Assembly: GCA_965240325.2 (NCBI GenBank)
Contig: OZ251223.1
Location: 310,001 to 374,000 of the forward strand
DNA length: 64,000 nucleotides
From: Rebecca billardiae RCC1528
Taxonomy: Eukaryota > Haptophyta
Direction: 5' to 3'
Below the pieces are notes generated by a model. The model was not told the DNA's origin. It worked only from the letters and a program-made list of their open reading frames with translations, and did no database searches. The position numbers were made by a program, and so were the translations under genes. This document shows, piece by piece, positions 12,028 to 21,400 of the stretch (positions are counted from its first letter, which is position 1; the number at the start of each line of letters is the position of its first letter).

Positions 12028-13517
12028 ATGCCGGCGGCCGACTACTACGCCCTCCTGGGTGTCCCCAAAGATGCGACGCCCGAGGCCATCAAGAAAGCCT
12101 GTGCGCGCGCGCCCCGCGCCCCGCGGTGGCGCACCGCCACACGCCCCGGGCGTGCGCCGCGCCGCGCGGCCCCTGACGCACGCGCGCGCGCGCGCGGCGC
12201 GTGTCGCGGGCGCGGCGGCGCATGACAGACCGGCAGCAGGCGATGAAGTGGCACCCGGACAAAAACCAGGGCAGGAAGGAGGAGGCGGAGAAGCGCTTCA
12301 AAGAGATCGCCGAGGCGTACGACGTGCTGGTGCGCGCTCCGGCACCCGCGCCTCGGCGGGCGCGACGCGGCAGCGCGGCGGCCATGCTGATGCCACCGCC
12401 GCCCTCGCCCCCGCCCTCGCGCGCGCGCGCGCGCAGAGCGACTCAAACAAGCGCGAGGTGTACGACCGCCACGGGGCGGAGGGGCTGAAGCGAGGGGCCG
12501 GCGGCATGCCTGGCGGCTACCAGTTCAACGGCAACCCGGAGGACCTCTTCCGCGAGTTCTTTGGCGGCGCGGGCGGGGGCGGGCTCGCAGACTTGTTCGC
12601 GCAGGCGGCGATGAACGGCGGCGGCGCGGGGTCGCCGTTCGTCTTCAGCTTCGGCGGGCCGGGCGGCGGGTTCGCGCGCGCCGGCGCGGGCGGGCCGCGC
12701 CGCCGCGCCGCGCCGGGGCCCGCCCCCGTCGACCTCACCCTCGAGGAGCTGTACAGAGGCGCGACCAAGTCTGTGCGCACGCGCGCCGGCGGCTCCTACG
12801 ACATTGAGGTCAAGCCGGGGTGGAAGGCGGGGACGAAGATCTCGTTCGGGGAGGACGCGTTCGTGGTGCGCGAGCGGCCGCACGCGCGGTTCACGCGCGC
12901 GGGCAACGACCTCACGCACTGGTGCGAGGTCGACCTCGGCGCGCTGCTTACCGGCAGCCGCCAGACTATTCAGACGCTCGACGGCCGCCGGCTGGCTGTG
13001 GAGTTCCCGCCGCTCACCGTCCGGAAGGTGCGCGCGCGCGCGCGCGAGCTCCCGCCTGCGCCGCGCCGACCTGCCGCGCCGACCTGCCGCGCGCTACCAC
13101 GGCCGCTCGCGCGCGCGCAAGCGCGCCACGCACGCGCCCGCATGCACGCCAACCGCCGCCCGCGGCACCGCCCGCGCGCCCGTCGCAGGTGGTGCGGAGA
13201 GAAGGCATGCCCATCTCCAGGTCGCCCGGGCAAAAGGGCGACCTGATTGTGTACGCATCCCCTCTGTCGGCCGAGGGCTTCGCCGCGCTCAAGCAGTGGG
13301 GCAAGATGCTCATGTGCGCGCGCACGCATGCCGCGCCCGCCCACAACGAGTGCCGCGCGCTTCGCTGACGCGCGCGCACGCGAGATCGCACGCGCCCCCG
13401 GTGGTGATCGCGCTGCCGCGCAGGTACATCGCCGGCTTCTTCATCTTCATCAACTACTCGCACATGGTCATGCCATTGCTAATGCTGTACCAGCTCTTCA
13501 GGCACGCAGCGGCCTGA
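12028..13517 (+). CDS. DnaJ (Hsp40) co-chaperone with C-terminal membrane anchor, 5 exons
   Basis: Class II Hsp40, a co-chaperone that stimulates Hsp70 ATPase. Exons 12,028-12,100, 12,229-12,329, 12,437-13,027, 13,189-13,313 and 13,424-13,517 join in frame to 327 residues; every intron is GT-AG and 107-161 bases, beginning GTGCGCGC-like and ending CAG. The joins restore a canonical J domain: [21 protein letters not shown] (HPD at 33-35) and [22 protein letters not shown] Gly/Phe-rich linker (about 77-150) and a DnaJ C-terminal domain follow ([41 protein letters not shown]); there is no Cys-rich zinc finger. Unusually, the last exon encodes only a hydrophobic tail ([20 protein letters not shown], about 298-321), suggesting a tail-anchored, membrane-bound form. 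Exon limits come from consensus sites and domain continuity, not transcripts. Confidence 0.92.
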
Positions 13518-14667
13518 CGCCGGGCTGCGGGGCGTTTAATGACGCGAAGTGCCGCCGTGTACGTTACGTGTAACTACTAGTTACGGTGTACTGGTAATGC
13601 CTGCGATGTACAACGAGAGTCGAGCAAAGGGCGGTGTTCACATCAGAGGCCCTTGGTCAGAGCAAGGGTGGTCTTGTCAGAGTCAGCTGCCGTCCCCCTT
13701 ACGTATTTACAGACGGTCTCTGCTGGAGACCGTCTCTGGGGAGCCCGGCCCAGAGACGAACTCTGGGCGCCAGCCGCCAAAGACCGTCTCTGCTGGAGAC
13801 CATTTTCTCGGTGGCGCCACTGGCGCGAGCGCTCCCGGGGCTGTGCCGCCGCGGGGCTGCTGGCTCCGTTCGCCGCCAAGCGCCATGCCGGCCCCGCCCT
13901 GGAACGGCGCTGGCACACGAGACCGCGTACAGTACTGCGCACCGTGGATGCACTACGCAGCAGCTACGCTGTGCAGCGACTCGCGCGCTCCAACTTGTGG
14001 TGCCACGCGCTTGCGCGCTCGCGCGAACGCGTGTGTTCGAACGCACCTGTGCATGCTCGCACGCGAGAGGTCTGACTTGATGCTGACGAGCGTGGTGGCT
14101 CATGGCTCGCGAGGGGAGCCACATGCCACACTCTTTCTCTCCGCCCCCGAGCCCTCTCTCGCGCGTGGCTGTGACAAGTACACGCGCGCACGTTCTGAGC
14201 GCCGCAGCGCAACATGGCGCGCTCACTCACACTTCGCGCGCACCATCTCCTGCCGCAGACGACCAGCCCGTGCGCGTCGCGCGCCTTGCCCGAAAGGTGT
14301 GCGAGCAGCTGACCCGAGCAGATCGATCGCCGGGCGCGCCGAGCAGTCTGCGCCCACGCCGCTGACCGGCGTGGGCGATGCAGGTTGGCGGATCACCTTA
14401 CTGCGCGCTGGCCTCGGCGCAGCAGCCAAGTGTCCTGCGCGGCAGCCCTGGAGGTGCTTGGGGGCGCGCGCTCGGCCGTGGAGGCGCCCGCGCAGGCAAA
14501 GTGTATAGCTGAGCAGCCGCGAGAGAGCGCGCAGCGTCCTTCCATGTCAGGCGCCTCGCTCATAGGCACGTTCAGCACGTCTCGGGCAACCGTCACGCGT
14601 GCAGCGCCACGGGCGCGAGTCGCGAGTGCGGCGTGCGTCGTGCGACGGTTTCAGGTGGCCGAGCAGG
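13518..14667. other. Intergenic, no gene seen
   Basis: About 1.15 kb between the DnaJ gene and the next start. Frames here are Arg/Ala-rich shadows without domains. The only structure is a short dyad (ACGGTCTC-TGCTG-GAGACCGT) at 13,713-13,733 and a near copy (GACCGTCTCTGCTGGAGACC) at 13,782-13,801. Confidence 0.6.
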
Positions 14668-15516
14668 ATGGGGTGCGGCTCAAGCTCCCCTAAGGGAAAC
14701 GCGGGCGAGCGCTCGTACAACGCGACGAAAGAGGCTGCGAAGCGCGTCGACGCGGCGCAGCCGCTGACACCCGCGGGGCTCGAGGAAAAGCGGCGACTCG
14801 ACGCCAGCTTCGAGACGCTCAAGCAGCAGATTGTCGACGCGCGGCAAGCAGCGGACGCAGAGTTCGGGACGCAGGATGCGGCCAAGGTCGTGGCGGAGTC
14901 GGAGTACGTCCGGCACCTGGCGGAATCGCTCGACCCATCCCGCGAATTCGATGCCGGCTGGATGACCCTGCGCTACCCTGACAACGGCCAGTGGAAGGTA
15001 GCGATGGACAAGCGCTCCGGTCAAGTGATGATCACACCGGTCGCTCAGGTGCTCGGATCACAGATGGGCTTCAGCTTTGCGCCGATGCGCTCGGAGGTGG
15101 ATTCGGCCGGATACCGCGATATGTTCATCGCCAACCTCCGCCGCGTCTACTCCGACCTGCCCAAGATGATCGCGGGCAAGCTGGTGATGGAGATGGAACT
15201 GGAGCCGTTCACCGGGCCGACAACGCTGAGCGGGTTTGAAGTGTACGAGTGGCGCATGCGCACCAAGATGATGGATGGGTCGCACAAGCCGCTCGCCAAC
15301 ATGCAGATCGAAGTGCACGGCATGCGCAACGAGGAGCAGCCCACGCCGGGCGGCTTCCAGTACTTCGGCTTCAACGGCTCGCTGTCCACAGCAGGCTACC
15401 CAGACGGCGCGCACGCGGCGCTGGAGCGCGTGTTCCGCGAGGTCGTGCTGGACTCGCTGGTGCTGAGACCCATCGACGTGATCGAGAAGCAGTTCATCGG
15501 GTTCTGGAAGCAGTAA
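14668..15516 (+). CDS. Putative N-myristoylated protein of unknown function
   Basis: A 282-residue single-exon frame with balanced amino-acid use, unlike the low-complexity shadows nearby. I chose the ATG at 14,668 because it gives MGCGSSSPKGN: Gly2, Cys3 and Ser residues match the N-myristoylation plus palmitoylation pattern of membrane-tethered proteins. The frame is open upstream and another start is possible. After a charged helical part (about 20-85) comes a mixed alpha/beta domain (WMTLRYPDNGQWKVAMD, MGFSFAPMRSEVDSAGYRDM, FTGPTTLSGFEVYEWRMRTK, FQYFGFNGSLSTAGYPDGAH) ending IDVIEKQFIGFWKQ. I do not recognise the family. The pattern suggests a protein held at the inner face of a membrane; no enzymatic motif is visible. 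Confidence 0.75.
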   Translation: MGCGSSSPKGNAGERSYNATKEAAKRVDAAQPLTPAGLEEKRRLDASFETLKQQIVDARQAADAEFGTQDAAKVVAESEYVRHLAESLDPSREFDAGWMTLRYPDNGQWKVAMDKRSGQVMITPVAQVLGSQMGFSFAPMRSEVDSAGYRDMFIANLRRVYSDLPKMIAGKLVMEMELEPFTGPTTLSGFEVYEWRMRTKMMDGSHKPLANMQIEVHGMRNEEQPTPGGFQYFGFNGSLSTAGYPDGAHAALERVFREVVLDSLVLRPIDVIEKQFIGFWKQ

Positions 15517-15912
15517 GTCCGCGCGTGACCGCTGCTTGCCGTTGGCTGCTGCTCGTGTGCCGCCACTCGGCCGCGCCCGACGGACCACGTGACCCGCACG
15601 AGACCGAGTCGGTCGAAGTGCCGGAGACGGAGTGAGCAATCTCTTTTGATTCTGCCCCAAGTTCACAGTCTTCATCTCATGAATTGCCCACCCACCCACC
15701 CACCCACCCACCTAGTAGTAGTATGTAGTAGTTCAAAGTCTGTAGCAGTAACTCCCCAACGTGAACGGCGCACGTAGCTAGCAGTCCGAGCATCGTCCGC
15801 TTTTACCCGCTTAGCGAATAGCGACGTCGATTATGATTATCATCCGGCGCGCGGAGCCCTGTGACATCATGTGCGCAGCGGGCGGCGCAAGGCAGGCTAC
15901 TACGGGATTGGA
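15517..15912. other. Convergent 3' intergenic with (CCCA)n and (GTA)n runs
   Basis: Lies between two convergent gene ends. It holds a CCCA tetranucleotide run at about 15,687-15,712 followed by TAGTAGTA-like repeats. No coding potential was seen. Confidence 0.7.
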
Positions 15913-18177
15913 TTATCGGTTTGGCGGCTGTCGCGGCGGCAGCAGCGAGCGCACGATGCTGTACAGGCGACCGAAGCCGTCACAGTCGGGACGCGTGGGC
16001 GGGCAGTCGGCCACGCCGTACGTAAAGAGGTGCGCGACGCGCTGCCCGTTGCTCTGCAGCTGAGCCCACACGCCTGAGCGGTGCAAGCGCTCAAGTCGAT
16101 GCAGCCACTCGCTCGAGGAGACGTCCGGCTGGTGCAGCGCATCAAGCACCACTGCAAACTTGGTGTAGTCCAGCATCTCGGGCACGAGGTCTGCTGATGT
16201 CGCAGTCGCGTTCAGCTCGTCAGCATGCCCACGCGCCGCTGGGTCGGCGCGCCACGGCCACCACGTCGTGTGGCGATACGCTGGCATCGCACCGTCCCAA
16301 ATCACCGGCACGCACCCGCTGAGCAGAGCGATGGAGAGGTGGGAGCGCGTGGGCGTGTCGCCCGACGGCTCGGCGCAGAATGCTGAGCGCACGCTCACGT
16401 TCCATGGGTCGGACCACGTGCTTGCGCCACAGGTGAGTGGGGTCCGGCGAGCGCCAGTGGTGGGCGATATCACGCCAGCGGTGCTCGTAGTTGTATTGGC
16501 TGCGTCCGCGCACACGAAGCACTGGGTCTGCGTGCATTCCCCGCCGGCTGCCGCCATTGCCTTGCGCAGCTGCGAGCGGATGGGCGCGTGCGCGCCGAAG
16601 CGCTCGCCTTTGTCCGCGCGCGCACTGAGGCTGACGAGGATCGGCCGCTCCCTCGGCCGGTAGGACGTCCCAGACGGCTTGTCCCAGTGCACGCCCGCTG
16701 GCTCGAGCCCGACCGAGTAGGGCACAGTCACCAGCAGGGGGGCACCGTTGGCCGCAGCGACGGCCGAGATGGCTGCGCCCTGGTTGTGAGCCGGCTGCAT
16801 CACTGCACGCCGCCGACGCGCGAGCTCCCGCGCAGGGCTCTCGTCCCATCCCGACCGTGTCCACTCTGACAGGACACCTGCCGATGTCGTCCCGCCGAGC
16901 ATTTCGTACACGTGTTCGCCCGCGTCATTCAAGGCGGATGCGATTCCTGCTGGATGGGCCTTGCTCTGCGCCTCGCCGCTCGCCGCTGCGGTCAACGCGT
17001 GCTCCACGTTGCCCCCCTGCGTCCATTCCGACAGGAATCCGGTCGATGTCGTCCTGCCGAGCATTTTGAACATGTGCTCGCCTGCGTCATTCAAGGCGGA
17101 TGTGATTCCTGCTGGGTGGGCCTTGTTCCGCGCCTTGCCACTTGCCGCTGCGGTCAACGCGTGCTCCACGTTGGGCCCCTGAGTCCATTCCGACAGGAAT
17201 CCGGTCGATGTCGTCCTGCCGAGCATTTGGAACATGTGCTCGCCTGCGTCATTCAAGGCGGATGTGATTCCTGCTGGGTGGGCCTTGTTCCGCGCCTTGC
17301 CACTTGCCGCTGCGGTCAACGCGTGCTCCACGTTAGCCCCCTGCGTGGCGATCACGACACGCGAGCGAAAGCCAGGCGGCTGCGTGGCCAGCCCGCGCAG
17401 CAGTGCCTCTGAGCACGGAAACTTGAACGGCCAGTCGACGTGCACAACAACGATGGGCGGCCGCTCCAGCCCGTCGTACACACGCTGCCGCACGCGGTCC
17501 CAGTAGCGCGTGCGCAGCGGGGTCAGGAGGCACGTGCTCGCCGCCTGTGTCACCATGTCGAAAAGCGCAGAGGCGTCCACTAAGTAGCACAGCCCGAAGA
17601 GCGAGGGCACGATCGCAATGTCTGCATCCTTCACCCTCGTCGCCTTGAGCGGGCGCCCTCGCACAGCTGCCCACTCGTCTGCGTGACGCTGCGCGAGCTG
17701 CTTCCAACGCACGAGAGCGACACGCTCGCCAGCGTGCTCGTCGTAGGCGACCCCATTCGCGGCGAACGACTCGCCTTCGAGCGCGCGGTGCACGTTTGAC
17801 ATGGCGCGGTTATCGACCGCCGTGTATTGGCAGTACTCGGCGGGCGCAACCGCTGACGAGACGAAGCGCGCGTCCCCCGCGCACACGCGCTCACGGTAGA
17901 TGTGGCGCATGGTCAGGTTGCTGACGCGTAGGCTCGGAGATGACGTGCCCTGCGACTTTGCCCCCGCAGTCGTCATCGTGACCAGTGCATTCACCGGGCA
18001 CTGCGGCATGTTGTCGACGATGTAGATGATCGGCGGCATCGATGTCGCCGTGCTCAGATCGCCAAGCGATGCGCCGCAGGCGAGGTGGGCGGCGTGGAGG
18101 GCGGCGGCGACGACGAGACGAGCGACCACTGACAGCCGCACCCCGCCGTGCGAGCACCGTGCAGAAGCGGGCACCAT
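15913..18177 (-). CDS. Exostosin-like glycosyltransferase (GT47) with triplicated insert
   Basis: Predicted type II Golgi/ER glycosyltransferase of about 754 residues. The ATG at 18,177 is the first in frame and starts a hydrophobic signal anchor (VVARLVVAAALHAAHLAC). The exostosin signature sits near residues 600-620: FCAEPSGDTPTRSHLSIAL followed by GCVPVIWD, matching the FCLxPxGDTPTRxRLFDAIxxGCIPVI pattern of GT47. Upstream parts of the fold are present (DADIAIVPSLFGLCY, PPIVVVHVDWPFKFPCSEAL). Residues 282-443 are three tandem 54-residue units (NVEHALTAAASGKARNKAHP...), placed where the GT47 fold would run from VVIATQGA towards the C-terminal domain. The units carry no Cys and no obvious domain. 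Donor and acceptor sugars cannot be told from sequence. Confidence 0.87.
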   Translation of the reverse strand: MVPASARCSHGGVRLSVVARLVVAAALHAAHLACGASLGDLSTATSMPPIIYIVDNMPQCPVNALVTMTTAGAKSQGTSSPSLRVSNLTMRHIYRERVCAGDARFVSSAVAPAEYCQYTAVDNRAMSNVHRALEGESFAANGVAYDEHAGERVALVRWKQLAQRHADEWAAVRGRPLKATRVKDADIAIVPSLFGLCYLVDASALFDMVTQAASTCLLTPLRTRYWDRVRQRVYDGLERPPIVVVHVDWPFKFPCSEALLRGLATQPPGFRSRVVIATQGANVEHALTAAASGKARNKAHPAGITSALNDAGEHMFQMLGRTTSTGFLSEWTQGPNVEHALTAAASGKARNKAHPAGITSALNDAGEHMFKMLGRTTSTGFLSEWTQGGNVEHALTAAASGEAQSKAHPAGIASALNDAGEHVYEMLGGTTSAGVLSEWTRSGWDESPARELARRRRAVMQPAHNQGAAISAVAAANGAPLLVTVPYSVGLEPAGVHWDKPSGTSYRPRERPILVSLSARADKGERFGAHAPIRSQLRKAMAAAGGECTQTQCFVCADAANTTTSTAGVISPTTGARRTPLTCGASTWSDPWNVSVRSAFCAEPSGDTPTRSHLSIALLSGCVPVIWDGAMPAYRHTTWWPWRADPAARGHADELNATATSADLVPEMLDYTKFAVVLDALHQPDVSSSEWLHRLERLHRSGVWAQLQSNGQRVAHLFTYGVADCPPTRPDCDGFGRLYSIVRSLLPPRQPPNR
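16849..17334 (-). repeat. Three in-frame 162-bp tandem repeats inside the GT47 gene
   Basis: Units at 17,173-17,334, 17,011-17,172 and 16,849-17,010, each exactly 162 bp (54 codons). The first two protein units differ at about two positions. The third, nearest the C-terminus, is more diverged (GEAQSKAHPAGIA, HVYEMLGGTTSAGVL), implying an older unit followed by a recent duplication. Frame is kept throughout. Confidence 0.97.
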
Positions 18178-18431
18178 GCTGATGGGGTTGCCGCGCGCTC
18201 GTGGCCGCTCACTACTGTAGTCACTATCATACAGTTTACTGCTAAGAATAAGAGACGCACACACTGCTCAGGCAGGCGAGATTGACAGTACCGCATACGT
18301 CTCTCTTGAATTGTCGTCAGCAGCCATCTGAGGTCGCGAACCGGGATTCCGCATTCGTTTTTAAACATCACATCAGATTCCCGCAGGCCGGGTGCTGGAT
18401 TGATGGCGGACGCCGAAAGCCGCCGTTCGTG
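18178..18431. promoter_or_regulatory. Shared upstream region, GT47/polycystin-like pair
   Basis: The divergent ATGs are 254 bases apart. Within it, about 18,236-18,283 holds a block (AGTTTACTGCTAAGAATAAG ... GCTCAGGCAGGCGAGATTGAC) that recurs almost unchanged at about 49,530-49,578, and inverted near 50,233-50,280, in the repeat upstream of another glycosyltransferase gene. The shared block may be a mobile-element remnant now lying in a promoter. Confidence 0.6.
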
Positions 18432-21400
18432 ATGGTACCGGTATTGCTCATGACGCTATTTCTCGGCTCGGCCGGTCGCTCGCGTCGGATGAACGCCGCG
18501 AGCTCTAGGACGAGCGTCGACACCCTCGTGTTCAACCCGCCGCTGAGCCCACCGCTGAGCCCACCGCCGCCACGCCCGCCGCCGCCGAGCCCGCCGCCGC
18601 CAAGCCCGCGGCCGCCACTGCCGACGAGCCTGCCGCCGAGCCCACCGCCGAGCCCGCCAAGCCAGCCGCCGCCGCTTTTAAGCCCACTGCCGAGCCCACC
18701 GTCTCCGAACTTGCTGACTTCGCCGCCACCTCCGAGTCGTCCGCCATCTCCGCTGCCACACAGCCCGCCACCGCGCCCACCACCACTGCGCCCGCCACCC
18801 AACTCGCCGCCGCGGCTGCGAACGAGTCCGCCGCCGAGCCCGCCATCACCTGGGCTCCCCCCGGTCTCGCCACCGGCGCCGCCCACTGCACCGCCACGTC
18901 CGCCGCCGCCACCACTACCGAGCCCACCCGCTCCGCCTCCGCCGCCCTCTCCGCCGCTGAGCCCCCCGCCGCCTCCCCGCCAGCTCCCATACCCTCCACC
19001 GTCGCCACCGTCTCCGCCGCCCTCACCACCGCCGCCGCCGTCGCCACCGCCGCCCTTGCCCCCTTCGCCGCCGCCACGCGCGCCGCCGCCGCCGCCGCCG
19101 CCGCCACGCCCACCCGGGCCTGCGCTCCACGGCATGACGCTCACGGGCGTGCAGCCGCGCGGCGCGGCTGTGGGCGCGCACACGACCGTCTTGATCGAGG
19201 GTGAGGGCCTCGGCGGCGCCATCGGGCGCGAGGCCGAGCTGGCGTGCGCATTCGTGCCTCCCGACGCGGCCGGCACCCCGCCTAATGCATCCACGCCAGC
19301 GGCCGTCGTCACCGTCGGCGTCGCCGAGGTGACGAGCACCGCGGTGCGATGCGCGCCGCTGTCCCCTGCGGCGGCAGCAGCCGGCGTTGTCGTCCAGCTG
19401 CGTGCACCGGGCTCGGACCCTCCCGCGCTCGACGCCACGGCGGGATTCGTTTGGTTCGACCGCGCGGCTTCGATTGCTACGGCAGTGGCGCCCGCCGGGC
19501 TCCCTGCCGGCACGGACGGGCGAGTCATTTCCGTGCATGGCTCGGGCTTTGTCGATCTCGGCGCAATCTCGTGCAGAGTCGGGGCTGTCGTCGGCGCCGC
19601 CGCGCTCCTGTCGAGTACCGAGCTGGCATGCACGCTCCCGCTGCTGCTCGGGCCCTCGGCTCTCGGCGAGACGCGCTCCCTCGTGGAGGTGTCGCCCAAC
19701 GGAGTGAGCTACTACTCGAGTAACGCCACGCTCACCGTGTACGCCGCCGTCGTCGAGTCGAGCACGCCGGTGGCGATGCCCGCGCTCGCGCCCGTGGCGG
19801 TCACGCTCACCGGGCGCGGCTTTGCGCAGCTCGGAGCCGAGGTCGCCGCGTGCGTGTACAGGGCGGACGCCGACGCCGGCTCGGCTGCCGCTCGGCGGCT
19901 CAGCGTGGCCGCGAGCGTCGTCGGCAGCACAACCGCCGTGTGCGCGCCGATGCCCGCTGGGTTTGGCGCCGCAGGCTCGCGCGTCTCCGTTCGACTGAGT
20001 CTGAACGGTGAGCCGTCTGACCTCGCGCCGGACGATCGGCGCGGCGGTGCGGGCGTGGCGCTCTACGACCTCGGCGCGATCGTGCTGAGTGCCGTCGATC
20101 CGGTCGGCGGCCCGGTGCTCGGGGGCACGCGCGTGACCGTGAGCGGCGTGGGGTTCGGCGGCGAGCTCGCGGACGGCGGCCTGTGCTGCGCGCTGGATGG
20201 CGCGTGCGCCGCGGCCGCCAGCCTCGTCCCGGGACCCTCCAGCTCGTCCACGGTGCGCGCGGTGTGCACGCTCCCGGCGGCGGGCGCCGCGGGCGCGGGC
20301 AGCCGCGCTCTTGAGCTCTCCCTGCGCTCCGGCGCACCCGGCACTTTCACCGCCTCCGGGCTGCGCTTCGCCCACCACGCCGAGCCAAGCGTGCTGGGCG
20401 TGCTGCCGCCGCGCGAAGGCGACCCGCGCGGCGGGCAGGCGGTGACGGTTGTCGGCTCTGGGTTCGGCGCGCTCCTCGACGCGGCCGGGCTGACGGCCGC
20501 GGAGGGGCTCGCGCTGGGCTTGCCGCGCGTGCGCTTCGGGGCCAACCCCGCACCCGCGCCGCTGCTCAGCCTGACCGACGGGCAGCTCGTCGTGCGATCG
20601 CCGTTCGGAGCAGCCGCGTCGCGGGCACTCGTCGCGGTGGCGCTCAACGGCCGCCAGTTCGTGGAGCCCGCCGCGCCCTTCGCCGCCAACGCGACGTTCA
20701 CCTACCTGGACGGCCTGCACGCGCCCGCGCTGCTCGGCGCGCGCTTCAACTCGGAGGCCACGGCGCTGGTGCTCCAGTTCGACCCACAGCCGACGGACCG
20801 CGCGGGGATGGTGGGCGTGCAGCCGTGCAGCGTCGTGCTCGACGACGACAGCGTGGCGCGCGTGCAAGGCGGCGCGTCGGCGGCGCCCGACTGCTTCTGG
20901 ACGGACGACTCGACGCTGTTCGTTCGGCTCAACGCGCAGACCGCGCTCGCGCCCGGCGACACGGTGGCGGTGCGCGACGACGTGCTCCGCCCGCGCGGCA
21001 GCGCCGCGCCGTGCCCCGACGAGCTGTGCGCGCTGGACGCATCTGCGGCGATTCCTCTCGAGCCATCGGAAGCGTGCATCGGGGGGTGCCCCCAGCCGCG
21101 GGCGAACCTCGCCGGCCCCACAACCGTCTCCGTCTGCCCAGGCCAGCGGGTCTTGTTGAGAGCCGCGGGCTCGGCCGGTGGCGGCGTCGTGCCGCTCGAG
21201 TACGCGTGGTCCGTCGAGCCCACGGGGCTCTCGCTCGCGGCGGCGGCCGAGCTCGGCGCGCAGCTTGAAGGTGTGAGCGCGCCGAGCGTCGAGGTGCTGC
21301 TGCCAACCGGCACGCTCTTCCGCTTCCGCCTCGAGGCCTCGTCGTTCCTCGGGCTCAGCTCCGCGCGCGCGCAGCTCGACGTTGCGCGCGAAGGGACGCG

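Noticed and set aside
16855-17412. CRISPR-like array at the 162-bp repeats
   Set aside because: Units are adjacent without spacers and preserve a reading frame in a eukaryotic gene.
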